A DNA stretch of 64,000 nucleotides, taken from the NCBI GenBank assembly GCA_937978655.1, contig CALJUX010000075.1:39694-103693 (forward strand), read 5' to 3'. This document shows positions 33,242-42,873 of this stretch, piece after piece. Made by a program: the position numbers and the translations under genes. Position 1 is the first letter of the stretch; each line of letters opens with the position of its first letter. Origin of the DNA: an uncultured Chromatiaceae bacterium (GTDB taxonomy: Bacteria; Pseudomonadota; Gammaproteobacteria; Enterobacterales; Alteromonadaceae). The notes beneath the pieces were generated by a model. That model did not search any database and was not told where the DNA came from. It worked only from the letters and a program-made list of their open reading frames with translations.

Positions 33242-33822
33242 ACCTGCTGCCCTGGCGCGAAGCGCAAAAGAAACAACAACAAGCCCGTTTTATGACAACA
33301 ATGACTGCCGCCTGTGTCGGCAGTTTTGTGCTGGTATTTACTATCAGTGCAGTCTACGGCGCGATGATTGAAGGTCAGAATGGCCGCAACAGTTACCTGC
33401 AAGGCGAAATTGCCATTCTTGACCAGCGTATTACTGAGATCCAACAGCTGGATGAAAAGAAAAAGAACCTGCAAAAGCGCATTGAGTTAATAGCGCAGCT
33501 GCAAAGCAGCCGGAATCTGGGCACCCAGATTATGGACGAAATCGCCAAGGTCACACCGGCCGGCGTGTACCTGACCAATCTGGAGAAAAAAGGACCGTCG
33601 TTGCTACTGGTGGGTAAAAGTGAATCTAACAACCGCTTGTCCAACATGATTCGCGCTGTTGAAGCCTCTGAATTGCTGTCGACGCCGCTGCTGGAATTTA
33701 TCGAAGCGGGCAAGGACGATACCCAATTACTCAGTGATTTTAAAATGCACCTGATGGTGAAAGGTTATGAAGCCGTGCAGGGTGAAGCGAAAGCGTCTCC
33801 GGCAGCAGGAGGCACGAAGTGA
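33229..33822 (+). CDS. pilN: Type IV pilus assembly protein PilN
   Basis: 197 residues. The cytoplasmic N-terminus MAYLNLLPWREA is the conserved INLLPWR-type peptide that binds PilM. One membrane segment follows (about 22-45), then a periplasmic coiled coil (ILDQRITEIQQLDEKKKNLQ) and an alpha/beta domain. It pairs with PilO to form the alignment subcomplex. It overlaps both pilM and pilO. Confidence 0.95.
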   Translation: MAYLNLLPWREAQKKQQQARFMTTMTAACVGSFVLVFTISAVYGAMIEGQNGRNSYLQGEIAILDQRITEIQQLDEKKKNLQKRIELIAQLQSSRNLGTQIMDEIAKVTPAGVYLTNLEKKGPSLLLVGKSESNNRLSNMIRAVEASELLSTPLLEFIEAGKDDTQLLSDFKMHLMVKGYEAVQGEAKASPAAGGTK

Positions 33823-34409
33823 GCCTGAACATTAATCTGGAAGAACTGAACGATCTGGACCTGGCGAATGTCGGTTCCTGGCCGCCAGTCGCTAAAACGC
33901 TGTTAATTATTGTCTTTAGCTTTTTGGTGGCCTTGCTGAGTTACTTTTTGCTGGTGGATGAAAAAATTACCACGCTGAAAAAAGCCGAAAGTGCCGAGCA
34001 GGAGTTACGCCAGGTTTACCGGGCAAAATATGCTGCGGCGGTTAATCTTGAGTTGTATAAACAACAGATGATCGAGATGGAAGAAACCTTCTCTTATCTG
34101 CTGAAGCAATTGCCGGCAACCCATGAGACACCGGGTCTGCTTGATGACATTACCTATGCCGGGACTTCGACCGGACTGACTTTTGTCCGCATCAACTGGA
34201 TGCCGGAAATTGAAAAGGATTTTTATACCGAATTACCGATCCAAATCGATGTGGTAGGGGATTATCACCAGTTTGGCAATTTTGTCAGTGAAGTTGCCAA
34301 GTTACCGCGGATTGTCTCGTTACACGATTTTTCGGTCAGCACCGACAAAGACGACCGGCTGGTATTTAACGTAGTGGCGAAGACTTACCGGTATAAGGAG
34401 GCGCCATGA
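33819..34409 (+). CDS. pilO: Type IV pilus assembly protein PilO
   Basis: 196 residues with the PilN-like plan: a short cytoplasmic tail, one membrane segment (about 25-45), a coiled coil, and a periplasmic ferredoxin-like domain containing LPIQIDVVGDYHQFGNFV. The GTG start overlaps the pilN stop (GTGA), so translation is coupled. It bridges PilN to the lipoprotein PilP. Confidence 0.95.
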   Translation: MSLNINLEELNDLDLANVGSWPPVAKTLLIIVFSFLVALLSYFLLVDEKITTLKKAESAEQELRQVYRAKYAAAVNLELYKQQMIEMEETFSYLLKQLPATHETPGLLDDITYAGTSTGLTFVRINWMPEIEKDFYTELPIQIDVVGDYHQFGNFVSEVAKLPRIVSLHDFSVSTDKDDRLVFNVVAKTYRYKEAP

Positions 34410-34945
34410 AACGTCGTATAGCGCTCCTGCTCGCCTGTAGCACGTTATTGCAAGGCTGTAACGACTCGCTGACCGATATCCAGCAGTTTATGGAATCCGT
34501 CAAAGCCAATACCCCGGCAGGCATTCCGCCACTGCCCAAAGCCAAACCTTTTGTCCACATCAGCTATCAGTCAGCCAATGCCCGCAGTCCGTTCAGCGCG
34601 CCGCGACCGGAAGCCGTGCAGGAGCAATTTTCGCAGTCGCAGGATTGTCTGAGCCCTGACCCGGCCAGACGCAAAGAGCCGCTGGAAAAATTTGCACTGG
34701 ATAATCTGGCAATGCGTGGCACTTTGGGCGACAGCAGCAATTTCTGGGCGCTGATTGAAGCGGCCGATAAGACCTTGCACAGAGTCAGCAAAAATAACTA
34801 CATTGGACTCTTTCATGGCCGCATCATCCAGGTGGAGCCAGATAAGATTGAATTGATTGAATTAATTCCGGACGGCGCCGGATGTTGGAAAGAGCGGACC
34901 ACCACCATGCAGATGGCAGATCCCGCCGACAAATCGCGCAATTAA
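34406..34945 (+). CDS. pilP: Type IV pilus assembly lipoprotein PilP
   Basis: 179 residues. The lipoprotein signal MKRRIALLLACSTLLQGC ends in a lipobox with the acylated cysteine at residue 18. A disordered segment and the PilP beta-domain follow (MRGTLGDSSNFWALIEAADK). It connects PilN/PilO to the secretin PilQ. The ATG overlaps the pilO stop and has a strong AGGAGG site. Confidence 0.95.
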   Translation: MKRRIALLLACSTLLQGCNDSLTDIQQFMESVKANTPAGIPPLPKAKPFVHISYQSANARSPFSAPRPEAVQEQFSQSQDCLSPDPARRKEPLEKFALDNLAMRGTLGDSSNFWALIEAADKTLHRVSKNNYIGLFHGRIIQVEPDKIELIELIPDGAGCWKERTTTMQMADPADKSRN

Positions 34946-34959
34946 GGTGTGAGCATCAT

Positions 34960-37005
34960 ATGGATCAACAACAACACATGAAAAAACAACGATCAGCCTG
35001 GTGCCGGATAACGCTTGGTTGCTGGTTGCTGAGCATCGGCTCCGCAGCGGCAGCGCCTTTGTTATATGACGTCAGATATAACCCGCTGACCACAGGCGAA
35101 ACCGAAATTGAATTTGTCTTTGACGAAGCGCTCGGCGCCGCGCCGGACGTACAAATTTTTAATGAGCCATCGCGGATCGAACTGACTTTTGCTGAAGCTG
35201 AGTTTGAAGAAAAGCTGACTGACGTTGCCATTAACAAAGCCGGTGTGCTGAATGCCCGCACCGAGTTTTTGCAAAAAGGTATCAAAACCTCGGTGTTTCT
35301 TGAACATCTGAAACTGTATAAAACCCGGATGGAAGGCAACACCTTTTATCTGCAGGTCAGTGACAGCGCCAGCAGCACCGCCAAACCAGATAACAGCAGA
35401 TATATCAACAAAGTGCAGGCGATTGATTTCCGGCGCGGTGACAAAGGCGAAGGCCGGGTCCTGGTATTCCTGAAAGACAGTTCTGCCGCAGTTGATGTGC
35501 GGGAAAATCTCGGCAAAATTGTGGTGGAATTCCACAATACCGACATCGCAGAGGATTTGTTGTATCAGCTCGACGTGCTGGACTTCGGCACTGTGGTCAA
35601 AGGCATCGAAACTTTTAAAGACGGTGTTATTACCCGGCTGGAAATTGAACCCAGTGCGGCATTCACCTTTGCCTACCAGCAGGTGGATAACATTTTCAGC
35701 CTTAGCGTGGAAAAGGATGCCTCGGCCGGCGGTTTTATGCAGGGCGGCAAAGATTACAAGGGTAAAGCGATCTCATTGAATTTTCAGGATATTCCGGTGC
35801 GCACTGTGTTGCAGATTATCGCCGACTATAACGGCTTTAATCTGGTGACCAGCGATTCAGTCACTGGCAATGTCACGTTGCGGCTGGACGGCACTCCCTG
35901 GGATCAGGCACTGGATATCGTGTTAAAAGTACGAGGTCTGGATAAGCGGATGGACGGCAATATCCTGATGGTCGCGCCAACCGACGAGCTGGCCGAGCGT
36001 GAAGCCAAAGAGCTGCAGGCCCGGCAAAAAGTGGAAGACCTCGAAGCCCTGTACTCTGAGTTTATTACCGTGAACTATGCCAAAGCGTCCGATCTCGCCA
36101 AATTGCTGGACGGTAAAGACAGTTCATTATTGTCGGCGCGTGGCAATGTGTCGGTCGATGAACGCACCAACACCATTTTGTTAAAAGACACCGCCAAGGC
36201 CATTGAGAACGTGCGCCGGCTGGTTGAGCGGCTCGACGTGCCGGTCAAGCAGGTACTGATTGAATCCCGGATGGTCACAGTCAAAGACAGTGTGGCGGAA
36301 GAGTTGGGCATTCGCTGGGGCTTTAGCGACCAGCAGTTAACCAAAGCGGTGTCAGGGACTGCACTTGCGGCCCAGGCGCTGGCCAATGGTCAGATCCCGT
36401 CAGCGCCCGGACGTTATAATGTCAACCTGCCCGTGACTACTGACGGCGCCGGCAGCATTGGTTTTCATATTTCCAAGCTCGGTGATGGCACTTTAATTGA
36501 CCTGGAATTGTCGGCGCTGGAAGTGGAAAACAAAGCCGAAATCGTGGCGTCACCACGCATTTCTACTGCCAACCAGAAAAAAGCCCGGATTGAGCAGGGT
36601 GTGGAAATTCCATATGTGCAGGCCGCTTCCAGCGGTGCGACGACAGTTGAGTTTAAAAAAGCGGTGTTAAGCCTTGAAGTCACGCCGCAGGTGACGCCGG
36701 ATAACAAAATTATCCTCGACCTGACCGTAACCCAGGACACTGAAGGCAAAGTGGTGCAGACACCAACCGGTAATGCGGTGGCGATTGATACGCAGCGCAT
36801 CACTACCCAGGTATTGGTCGACAATGGTGAAACTATCGTACTGGGCGGTATTTACCAGCAACAAACTATCAATACCGTATCAAAAATTCCGGTACTGGGT
36901 GATATCCCTTACGCTGGCGCCCTGTTCCGCCGTTCGCTGGATAAAACCGAGAAAAAAGAACTGCTGATTTTTGTCACGCCAAAAATCATCAACGAGACCC
37001 GCTGA
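34960..37005 (+). CDS. pilQ: Type IV pilus secretin PilQ
   Basis: 681 residues: a signal sequence, two AMIN domains that bind peptidoglycan (about 30-140 and 150-260), a secretin/TonB short N-terminal domain (KAISLNFQDIPVRTVLQIIA) and an N1-type domain. The secretin pore follows with VEIPYVQAAS and the C-terminal LLIFVTPKI. It forms the outer-membrane gate for pili. The start is the ATG at 34960; 34978 is an in-frame alternative with a more typical signal peptide. A terminator follows within 10 bases. Confidence 0.96.
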   Translation: MDQQQHMKKQRSAWCRITLGCWLLSIGSAAAAPLLYDVRYNPLTTGETEIEFVFDEALGAAPDVQIFNEPSRIELTFAEAEFEEKLTDVAINKAGVLNARTEFLQKGIKTSVFLEHLKLYKTRMEGNTFYLQVSDSASSTAKPDNSRYINKVQAIDFRRGDKGEGRVLVFLKDSSAAVDVRENLGKIVVEFHNTDIAEDLLYQLDVLDFGTVVKGIETFKDGVITRLEIEPSAAFTFAYQQVDNIFSLSVEKDASAGGFMQGGKDYKGKAISLNFQDIPVRTVLQIIADYNGFNLVTSDSVTGNVTLRLDGTPWDQALDIVLKVRGLDKRMDGNILMVAPTDELAEREAKELQARQKVEDLEALYSEFITVNYAKASDLAKLLDGKDSSLLSARGNVSVDERTNTILLKDTAKAIENVRRLVERLDVPVKQVLIESRMVTVKDSVAEELGIRWGFSDQQLTKAVSGTALAAQALANGQIPSAPGRYNVNLPVTTDGAGSIGFHISKLGDGTLIDLELSALEVENKAEIVASPRISTANQKKARIEQGVEIPYVQAASSGATTVEFKKAVLSLEVTPQVTPDNKIILDLTVTQDTEGKVVQTPTGNAVAIDTQRITTQVLVDNGETIVLGGIYQQQTINTVSKIPVLGDIPYAGALFRRSLDKTEKKELLIFVTPKIINETR

Positions 37006-37011
37006 TTGTCG

Positions 37012-37039
37012 AAGGGACAGCCACTACGCTGTCCCTTTT
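37012..37039 (+). terminator. Intrinsic terminator of pilMNOPQ
   Basis: A perfect 10-bp stem AAGGGACAGC/GCTGTCCCTT with a CACTAC loop and a short T-tail. aroK follows about 120 bases later and probably has its own promoter. Confidence 0.75.
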
Positions 37040-37158
37040 GAACTTTTGCTTGCGAAGCCCGCGTCAATACTGCCATAATTCAGCGCTTAAAATTTTCACG
37101 GGAGCTTTTTGGTCCTGACATTAACCCTCTTGAGTTAGCTGAATTAGCATTACGACAT

Positions 37159-37677
37159 ATGGCAGAGAAACGCAATATCTTCCTCGTTGGCCCCATGGGC
37201 GCAGGAAAAAGTACCATTGGCCGTCACTTAGCAGAAATGCTGCACCTTGAATTCTATGATTCAGATCAGGAAATCGAACGCCGTACCGGCGCAGACATTG
37301 CCTGGGTTTTTGATCTGGAAGGCGAGGCTGGCTTCCGGGTGCGCGAAGAAAACGTCATTGAAGACTTAACAGGTATGCAGGGCATTGTGCTGGCAACCGG
37401 TGGTGGTTCTGTGCTGAGTCGCGAAACCCGTAACCGTCTGTCCGCCCGCGGCATCGTGGTTTATCTGGAAACTCCGATTGAGAAACAGGTGGCCCGTACC
37501 CAGCGTGACAAACGCCGTCCGCTGTTACAGACCGAAGAAGCACCACAACACGTATTGGAACGTCTGGCGGCTGAACGTAATCCGCTGTACGAAGAGATCG
37601 CAGATTTCACTATCCGTACCGACGAGCAAAGCGCCCGCGCTGTTGCTAACCAAATCGTCGAACAACTGGGTTTTTAA
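37159..37677 (+). CDS. aroK: Shikimate kinase I
   Basis: 172 residues. Walker A is GPMGAGKSTIGRHL near residue 12. The shikimate-binding DSDQEIERR, the GGGSVLS loop and the lid arginines in RDKRRPLL are intact. It makes shikimate 3-phosphate in aromatic synthesis. aroB follows after 19 bases. No strong ribosome site precedes the ATG. Confidence 0.97.
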   Translation: MAEKRNIFLVGPMGAGKSTIGRHLAEMLHLEFYDSDQEIERRTGADIAWVFDLEGEAGFRVREENVIEDLTGMQGIVLATGGGSVLSRETRNRLSARGIVVYLETPIEKQVARTQRDKRRPLLQTEEAPQHVLERLAAERNPLYEEIADFTIRTDEQSARAVANQIVEQLGF

Positions 37678-37696
37678 TTTCAGAAGGGAGCTGTAG

Positions 37697-38785
37697 ATGG
37701 AAAAAGTTGCGGTTCAACTTGGTCTGCGCAGTTACCCCATCCTGATTGCTCCGGCGCTGTGTCAAAGCGCCGCTGAGCAACCCGAATTGAGCCCGCTCTG
37801 GGGCTACAAAAAAGTCGTTATTATTTCCAATCCTGTGGTTGCAGCTTTGTACCTCGACAAAGTGCGCGGGCTGTTTTGCCATGCCGATGTCAGCGAGTTT
37901 TTGTTACCGGACGGTGAGGCCTATAAAACACTGGCATCCTTTGAGCAGGTCAATTCCTTTTTGTTGGAACATCAATTCCCGCGCGACGGCTTGTTGGTGG
38001 CGCTGGGCGGTGGTGTGATCGGCGATTTGACCGGTTTTGTCGCGGCCTGTTATCAGCGCGGCGTTGAATTTGTCCAAATTCCGACGACTCTGTTGTCGCA
38101 GGTCGATTCATCGGTGGGCGGCAAAACCGCGGTGAACCATCCCCTTGGCAAAAATATGATTGGGGCTTTTAAACAGCCGCAAGCGGTGCTGATTGACACG
38201 CAAATGCTGCAGAGTCTGCCAGCCCGTGAATTTGCCGCCGGTATGGCCGAAGTTATTAAATATGGCCTGCTTGGTGATGCTGATTTTTTGCAGTGGCTGA
38301 TGGCGCACCAGCAACAGATCCAGGCAAAGCAGGAGCCAGTGCTGAGCCAAATGATCCGTCATTGTTGTCAGATGAAAGCCGATATTGTCAGCCGGGATGA
38401 AACCGAGCAGGGCGAACGGGCATTGCTGAACCTGGGCCATACTTTTGGTCATGCGATTGAAGCCTGGCTCGGTTACGGTGCATGGCTACATGGCGAGGCG
38501 GTTGCCGTTGGGATGCTGATGGCTGCGCAGCTGTCAGCGGCCCGTGGCTGGATTGAGGCGGCTGATGTCACGGCGATCCGCGATCTGTTGCAGGCTGCAC
38601 AGTTACCGGTGGCGCCACCTGCCGGCATGACCATCCGGCATTTTATGCCTTACATGAAAACCGATAAAAAAGTCAAAGCCGGCCAGATGCGCTTTATCTT
38701 GTTACAGCAGTGCGGACGTGCCATCATCGTTGATAACGTGACAGAACAAGAACTTATTCAGGTATTTGGCGCCTTATATGGCTGA
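37697..38785 (+). CDS. aroB: 3-dehydroquinate synthase
   Basis: 362 residues. This NAD-dependent zinc enzyme cyclises DAHP. NAD-binding LVALGGGVIGDLTGFVAA, the DSSVGGKTAVNHPLGKNMIG block and the metal-binding NLGHTFGHAIE histidines are present. AAGGGAG precedes the ATG. The last 8 bases overlap damX. Confidence 0.97.
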   Translation: MEKVAVQLGLRSYPILIAPALCQSAAEQPELSPLWGYKKVVIISNPVVAALYLDKVRGLFCHADVSEFLLPDGEAYKTLASFEQVNSFLLEHQFPRDGLLVALGGGVIGDLTGFVAACYQRGVEFVQIPTTLLSQVDSSVGGKTAVNHPLGKNMIGAFKQPQAVLIDTQMLQSLPAREFAAGMAEVIKYGLLGDADFLQWLMAHQQQIQAKQEPVLSQMIRHCCQMKADIVSRDETEQGERALLNLGHTFGHAIEAWLGYGAWLHGEAVAVGMLMAAQLSAARGWIEAADVTAIRDLLQAAQLPVAPPAGMTIRHFMPYMKTDKKVKAGQMRFILLQQCGRAIIVDNVTEQELIQVFGALYG

Positions 38786-40361
38786 TTTACATCAAAAACT
38801 GGCGACGTTGCAAGGCTTGTTGCCGTCGCAGCGCCAATGGCTGGAACGGCTCGTGTTTCAGCTGGAATTTAATCCTTATCAACTGATATATCTGGTCGGT
38901 GGCCCTGGCACAGGAAAGTCAACGCTGGCGCTGGCCATTGCTGATTTATTGTCCGACGAATTTAACCTGGCGCTGCTGACAGTAGAGCCTGAACTCAGTG
39001 CCGGTAAGATCCGCCAGCATTTGCTGGAGCAATGGTTTGGCCATGGCTCCGTCACCGACAAACCACTGATTAGTCTGATTGGGGAGCGCGAGAGCCGCCA
39101 GCCACTGGCGCTGATCCTTGACCAGTCGGAATACTTACCGCAAGCGTTATGGGCGGAGCTGGCAGATGTGCCGTGCCTGGTGATCGCCACTGCTGAGCAG
39201 GCGGATGCCCACGCCGAGCTGAATTTAGCGCTGGCCGCTATCACGATGGAAGACGCCGAAATCCTGCTCAAAGACAGCGCATTCAGTACGCTGACGATCG
39301 CAGAGCGGCTGGCGCAGGCCCAGGGCAATCTGCACCTGTTATTAAACCCGCAGTTAGCAGCAAAAGCAGCAAAACAGCCAGCGCAACAATTGCAAACCGC
39401 CTCGATTGCCGGGCCTTTGTGGGTATTTACCATTGGCATGGCACTGATTGTCGCTGTCGTGGTGTTCTGGTTCTGGACTGAGCGTCAGCTGCAGCAGGGC
39501 AATGGCATTGGCACTCTGACCTATTTGCCGGAAGAACAGGAAGTGGCTGGCACTGTCGCCAACGTGAAAGAAGCGCCACCGCCGCCAGCCGCCGAAAAAG
39601 CGGTAGTGGAACAGTTAGTGAACCAGCTGGAGAAAGCTGAACGTGGCAGCGCGCAGACCAAAGGTCTGGAAAAGCCGGTTGATTTTACTGAACAAAGCAG
39701 CACGCTCAGCACGGACACTGCTGAGGTAACGGCGCAAGCCGGCACAGAACCGGCGCCTGAGCAAACTGCCAGTGCGGTAGCTGCGGATACCGCTACTGCG
39801 GCGCCTGCTGCCGCGCAACCAACGCCCGTAGCGACGGAAGCGGTACCCGAAGATCTGGCAGCTGAGATCAGCGCCGGTCTGCCTGCGACCACATTACCGG
39901 CCGAGGCCACTGTAGAGGCTGAAATGGCGGCGGAAACCAGCGGCGTCACGACGGCAAAAGTTCCGGACAGCGCTGTAGCTGCTGTGCCGGAACCCGCGGA
40001 CGACCTTGCCGCCGAAGCTACAGCGGAGCTGCAGCAGTCCGCAGCTGCATCAGGCCACCAGTCCGCTGGTTACCATTATGCGGAATCTGAGTTGTTGTCG
40101 ATGGCGGGCAGCCAGTATGCGCTGCAATTGGTGGTGTTTTCTAACGATGCTGCATTGCAGAGTTTCCGTCAGACCTACGCCAAACTGCAAACTTATACTT
40201 ATGAACGGCATAAAGCCGGCAAACGGCAGTTGGTGGTCGTCATGGCACCTTTTGCTGATGCGGCGGGGGCGAAGCAACAGGCGCAGCAGCTGCCGGTGCC
40301 ACTGCAGCAGGGCTTTGCCAAGCCGCTCAGTGATATCCATAGTGAAATCAGTACTAACTAA
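38778..40361 (+). CDS. damX: DamX-like SPOR-domain protein with N-terminal ATPase
   Basis: About 527 residues. An AAA-type ATPase domain comes first (Walker A GGPGTGKSTLALA near residues 40-50; LALILDQSEYLP as Walker B-like). One membrane segment follows (about 215-235; VFTIGMALIVAVVVFWFW). A long Ala/Pro/Thr/Glu-rich, probably disordered linker leads to a C-terminal SPOR domain (about 445-525). DamX localises to the septum through SPOR. The ATG at 38778 overlaps the aroB end. Its place between aroB and dam is the classical order. Confidence 0.9.
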   Translation: MADLHQKLATLQGLLPSQRQWLERLVFQLEFNPYQLIYLVGGPGTGKSTLALAIADLLSDEFNLALLTVEPELSAGKIRQHLLEQWFGHGSVTDKPLISLIGERESRQPLALILDQSEYLPQALWAELADVPCLVIATAEQADAHAELNLALAAITMEDAEILLKDSAFSTLTIAERLAQAQGNLHLLLNPQLAAKAAKQPAQQLQTASIAGPLWVFTIGMALIVAVVVFWFWTERQLQQGNGIGTLTYLPEEQEVAGTVANVKEAPPPPAAEKAVVEQLVNQLEKAERGSAQTKGLEKPVDFTEQSSTLSTDTAEVTAQAGTEPAPEQTASAVAADTATAAPAAAQPTPVATEAVPEDLAAEISAGLPATTLPAEATVEAEMAAETSGVTTAKVPDSAVAAVPEPADDLAAEATAELQQSAAASGHQSAGYHYAESELLSMAGSQYALQLVVFSNDAALQSFRQTYAKLQTYTYERHKAGKRQLVVVMAPFADAAGAKQQAQQLPVPLQQGFAKPLSDIHSEISTN

Positions 40362-40370
40362 TGGATATCA

Positions 40371-41210
40371 GTGTTGGCTAAAGTCGTAAAACCGCCAAAA
40401 CAACGTGCGTTCCTCAAATGGGCCGGCGGTAAATATGCGTTGGCGGAGGCGATCCGGCAGCATTTGCCAGACGGAGACTTGCTGGTCGAACCTTTTGTCG
40501 GCGCCGGTTCTGTGTTCCTCAATACCGACTATCCGGCTTATTTACTCAATGATATCAACGCTGATCTGATAGGTTTGTATCGCTTATTACAAAGCCAGCC
40601 GGATATGTTGATCCGGGCGGCCCAGCAGTTTTTCAGCGCGCAAAATAATGACAAAGAACGTTATCTGCAGTTGCGTCAGCAATTTAATCAAAGTGTCGAC
40701 CCACTGGAGCGCTCGCTGCTGTTTTTGTATCTGAACCGGCATTGTTTTAATGGTCTGTGTCGCTACAACCAGTCTGGTTTGTTTAACGTGCCTTTTGGCA
40801 AATACAAAAAACCGTATTTCCCTGAAGCGGAATTATGGCGTTTTGCTGAAAAAGCACAAAAAGCCGAATTTACCTGTCTGAGTTATCCAGAGCTGTTCGC
40901 ACGTCTGCCCAAGCCGCCGACCGTAATTTACTGCGACCCGCCTTATGTGCCTTTGTCCAAAACGGCCAGTTTTACTTCGTATGCCAAAAACAGTTTTACC
41001 TTTGATGATCAGGCAGAGCTGGCGAATCTGGCGGAGGCGGCGCAGGCTGCCGGCCATACGGTGGTGATTAGTAATCATGACACGCCGTTGACCCGAAAAA
41101 TTTATGCAGGCGCTGAGTTGGATTCGATTCAGGTTGGCCGTTCTATCAGCCAAAAAGGCAGCAGTCGCGGTAAAGTTGCTGAATTGTTTGCGATTTACCG
41201 ACAGAAATAA
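40371..41210 (+). CDS. dam: DNA adenine methyltransferase Dam
   Basis: 279 residues. It methylates adenine in GATC, guiding mismatch repair and replication timing. The N-terminal LKWAGGKYAL, the AdoMet-binding EPFVGAGSVF and the catalytic DPPY (in YCDPPYVPLS) identify the Dam/MT-A class. The start is a GTG at 40371 (TTG at 40374 possible), 9 bases after damX. It converges on the DUF2970 gene. Confidence 0.96.
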   Translation: MLAKVVKPPKQRAFLKWAGGKYALAEAIRQHLPDGDLLVEPFVGAGSVFLNTDYPAYLLNDINADLIGLYRLLQSQPDMLIRAAQQFFSAQNNDKERYLQLRQQFNQSVDPLERSLLFLYLNRHCFNGLCRYNQSGLFNVPFGKYKKPYFPEAELWRFAEKAQKAEFTCLSYPELFARLPKPPTVIYCDPPYVPLSKTASFTSYAKNSFTFDDQAELANLAEAAQAAGHTVVISNHDTPLTRKIYAGAELDSIQVGRSISQKGSSRGKVAELFAIYRQK

Positions 41211-41223
41211 TTGGTGTAACGGT

Positions 41224-41418
41224 TCAGCTTAAAACCAGCCGGACAATCAGCACCAGACCCAACACAAAACACAAAGTTACCACGACACCGGCGATGATGT
41301 ATGGCATGGGACTTTGTGTCTGGAAATCTTGTTGACGCTGTTGTTCGGATTGCACGCCAATAAAGGCGCCAAACACCGCTTTGAGGATTTGTCTGAGTCC
41401 TGGCCCTGAGCCTGCCAT
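41224..41418 (-). CDS. DUF2970 family small membrane protein
   Basis: 64 residues: a LRQILKAVFGAFIGVQS helix, a short polar stretch, and one membrane segment (YIIAGVVVTLCFVLGLVLIV). This matches the DUF2970 family, whose function is unknown. It converges on dam with 13 bases between. Confidence 0.75.
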   Translation of the reverse strand: MAGSGPGLRQILKAVFGAFIGVQSEQQRQQDFQTQSPMPYIIAGVVVTLCFVLGLVLIVRLVLS

Positions 41419-41433
41419 CAGTCCGATACGCAG

Positions 41434-41715
41434 TTATTTGTTATCTTGGTGAGAATGGAGCCGGTTCAGTAATTCCAGTAAATCGATGAAATGGAATTGT
41501 GTTGAACGACTGTGGCCTTGTGCCCAGCCTAACCAGCTTTGTTGTTGCGTCGTGGTGCAACGTAATTGCAGCGTTTCAATCCCGGCGTCAGACATGACGG
41601 TTTGCTGTTGGCAGCTGGCTGTAGCCACTGACGGTACTGACCACTGAGAAACCGCAACAGCAACTGTCAGCGGCAGCAGCAATAACGCAGATTTCAGCAG
41701 AGTTTTTGTTTTCAT
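41434..41715 (-). CDS. Small exported protein of unknown function
   Basis: 93 residues from the ATG at 41715; an ATG at 41727 is in frame but lacks a ribosome site. A signal peptide is obvious (MKTKTLLKSALLLLPLTVAV), with possible cleavage after ATA near residue 34. The mature part has two cysteines (ASCQQQ and LRCTTT) that could pair, and a Gln/His/Ser-rich tail. I do not recognise the family. It lies 15 bases before DUF2970 on the same strand, so they may form an operon. Confidence 0.55.
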   Translation of the reverse strand: MKTKTLLKSALLLLPLTVAVAVSQWSVPSVATASCQQQTVMSDAGIETLQLRCTTTQQQSWLGWAQGHSRSTQFHFIDLLELLNRLHSHQDNK

Positions 41716-41775
41716 CAGAACGTCCATGCAAAAGAAAGCTGGTCGATTTTACGTCAGTGCATCGGGTGTGGCAAG

Positions 41776-41807
41776 AAAAAAACCGGCAGCCTTGCGGCTG
41801 CCGGTTT
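41776..41807 (-). terminator. Intrinsic terminator of the TorF-family gene
   Basis: A perfect 11-bp stem AACCGGCAGCC/GGCTGCCGGTT with a 4-base loop. Read on the minus strand it ends in a run of seven T residues. It lies about 75 bases beyond the stop at 41880. Confidence 0.85.
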
Positions 41808-41879
41808 GGGTCATGTCCAGTAAAGGACATGGAGTGGACAAAGGCTGTTTTTTTATTATGATGTTTTATCTTTCTGCTA

Positions 41880-42635
41880 TCAGAAAGTCTTGCTCAAACT
41901 CAGCACTAAGCGGCCATCACACAGATCGCAGCCCGCACTGCCTTCGATATTGGTTGACGCAAATTTCAGTTGTACGGCTGAACCTAAAACTGTGGTGCCT
42001 AAACCGACACTCCAGTCGAGATAAGCATCACCCCGTAATGGTCCGGCCGCGACAAAAGTGTTGTATTGCGCATTATCTTCAAACTGGTTCTGACCTAAGT
42101 GTAATAACAGGCTCAGGCTGTCGTGCAGCACATAAGTGTAGTCGGCTGATAAGTAATAATACTTGTTCACGCCGGTACCGAAATAGTCGTCAGAATAAGC
42201 AAAGCCAAGGACTAAATCTTTATAAATCAGCTTGGTATAGAATTCACTGAAGTTAAACTGGTCGGTTGCATTGTCGCCGTTCGGGTAGCGGTATTGCATG
42301 GCGCCGACGTCGATAGTCCAGTCTTCCGTTAATTTACCGGTCCAGCCGGCCAGAATATCCAGCTCCATTGAGCCGTTGCCGAATTTGATATTGGAACCCC
42401 AGGTTGACAGGTAAAAACCTGAATCGCCAGCGAGGGTAAAGCCGCCTTGCAATGCCATGCCTTCATTGGTTTGTGAAATACCGCGGAACAGATAATCTGA
42501 CACATAACCGACGTTGCCGGTCAGTGTCGCTGCTTGCGCCATGGAGCCAACACAGCTGGCCACGACTAATGCAATTGCCGCGATTTTTTTGCTTTTTTTC
42601 ACCGAACTTGTTGTTTTAGTTGCCATTGTTTTCAT
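41880..42635 (-). CDS. TorF-family putative outer-membrane beta-barrel protein
   Basis: About 251 residues. A signal peptide ending SMAQA precedes TLTGNVGYVSDYLFRGISQT, the hallmark of the TIGR02001 (TorF) family of small outer-membrane proteins. Alternating aromatic beta-strands continue to the C-terminal Phe (LSLSKTF), as in barrel proteins. The function is unproven; a channel role is suspected. The frame is open to 42812, but the ATG at 42635 has AAGGG upstream and gives a proper signal peptide. Two cysteines lie close together in the last loop (CDLCDG). Confidence 0.8.
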   Translation of the reverse strand: MKTMATKTTSSVKKSKKIAAIALVVASCVGSMAQAATLTGNVGYVSDYLFRGISQTNEGMALQGGFTLAGDSGFYLSTWGSNIKFGNGSMELDILAGWTGKLTEDWTIDVGAMQYRYPNGDNATDQFNFSEFYTKLIYKDLVLGFAYSDDYFGTGVNKYYYLSADYTYVLHDSLSLLLHLGQNQFEDNAQYNTFVAAGPLRGDAYLDWSVGLGTTVLGSAVQLKFASTNIEGSAGCDLCDGRLVLSLSKTF

Positions 42636-42873
42636 TTGCTTTGCCCTTATCTGTAATTGTCGTGAAAGGTAATTCCAGTTCTGTGCCATCAGTGAAAAAT
42701 GTTTTATTTCAATAAGATAGTTTCGTTGTGGTTGTTCATCCAGCCACGGATGCGCGATTGTGGTGCAGGTTTGCCTGTTTTTTGGGCGGTCGGGCCCGCA
42801 GAAAAACGGCAAAGCGGCTGCAACAAAGTGGCAAATCGGCTACAGTGACGACTTTGTTTGCCGGGAGAAACCG

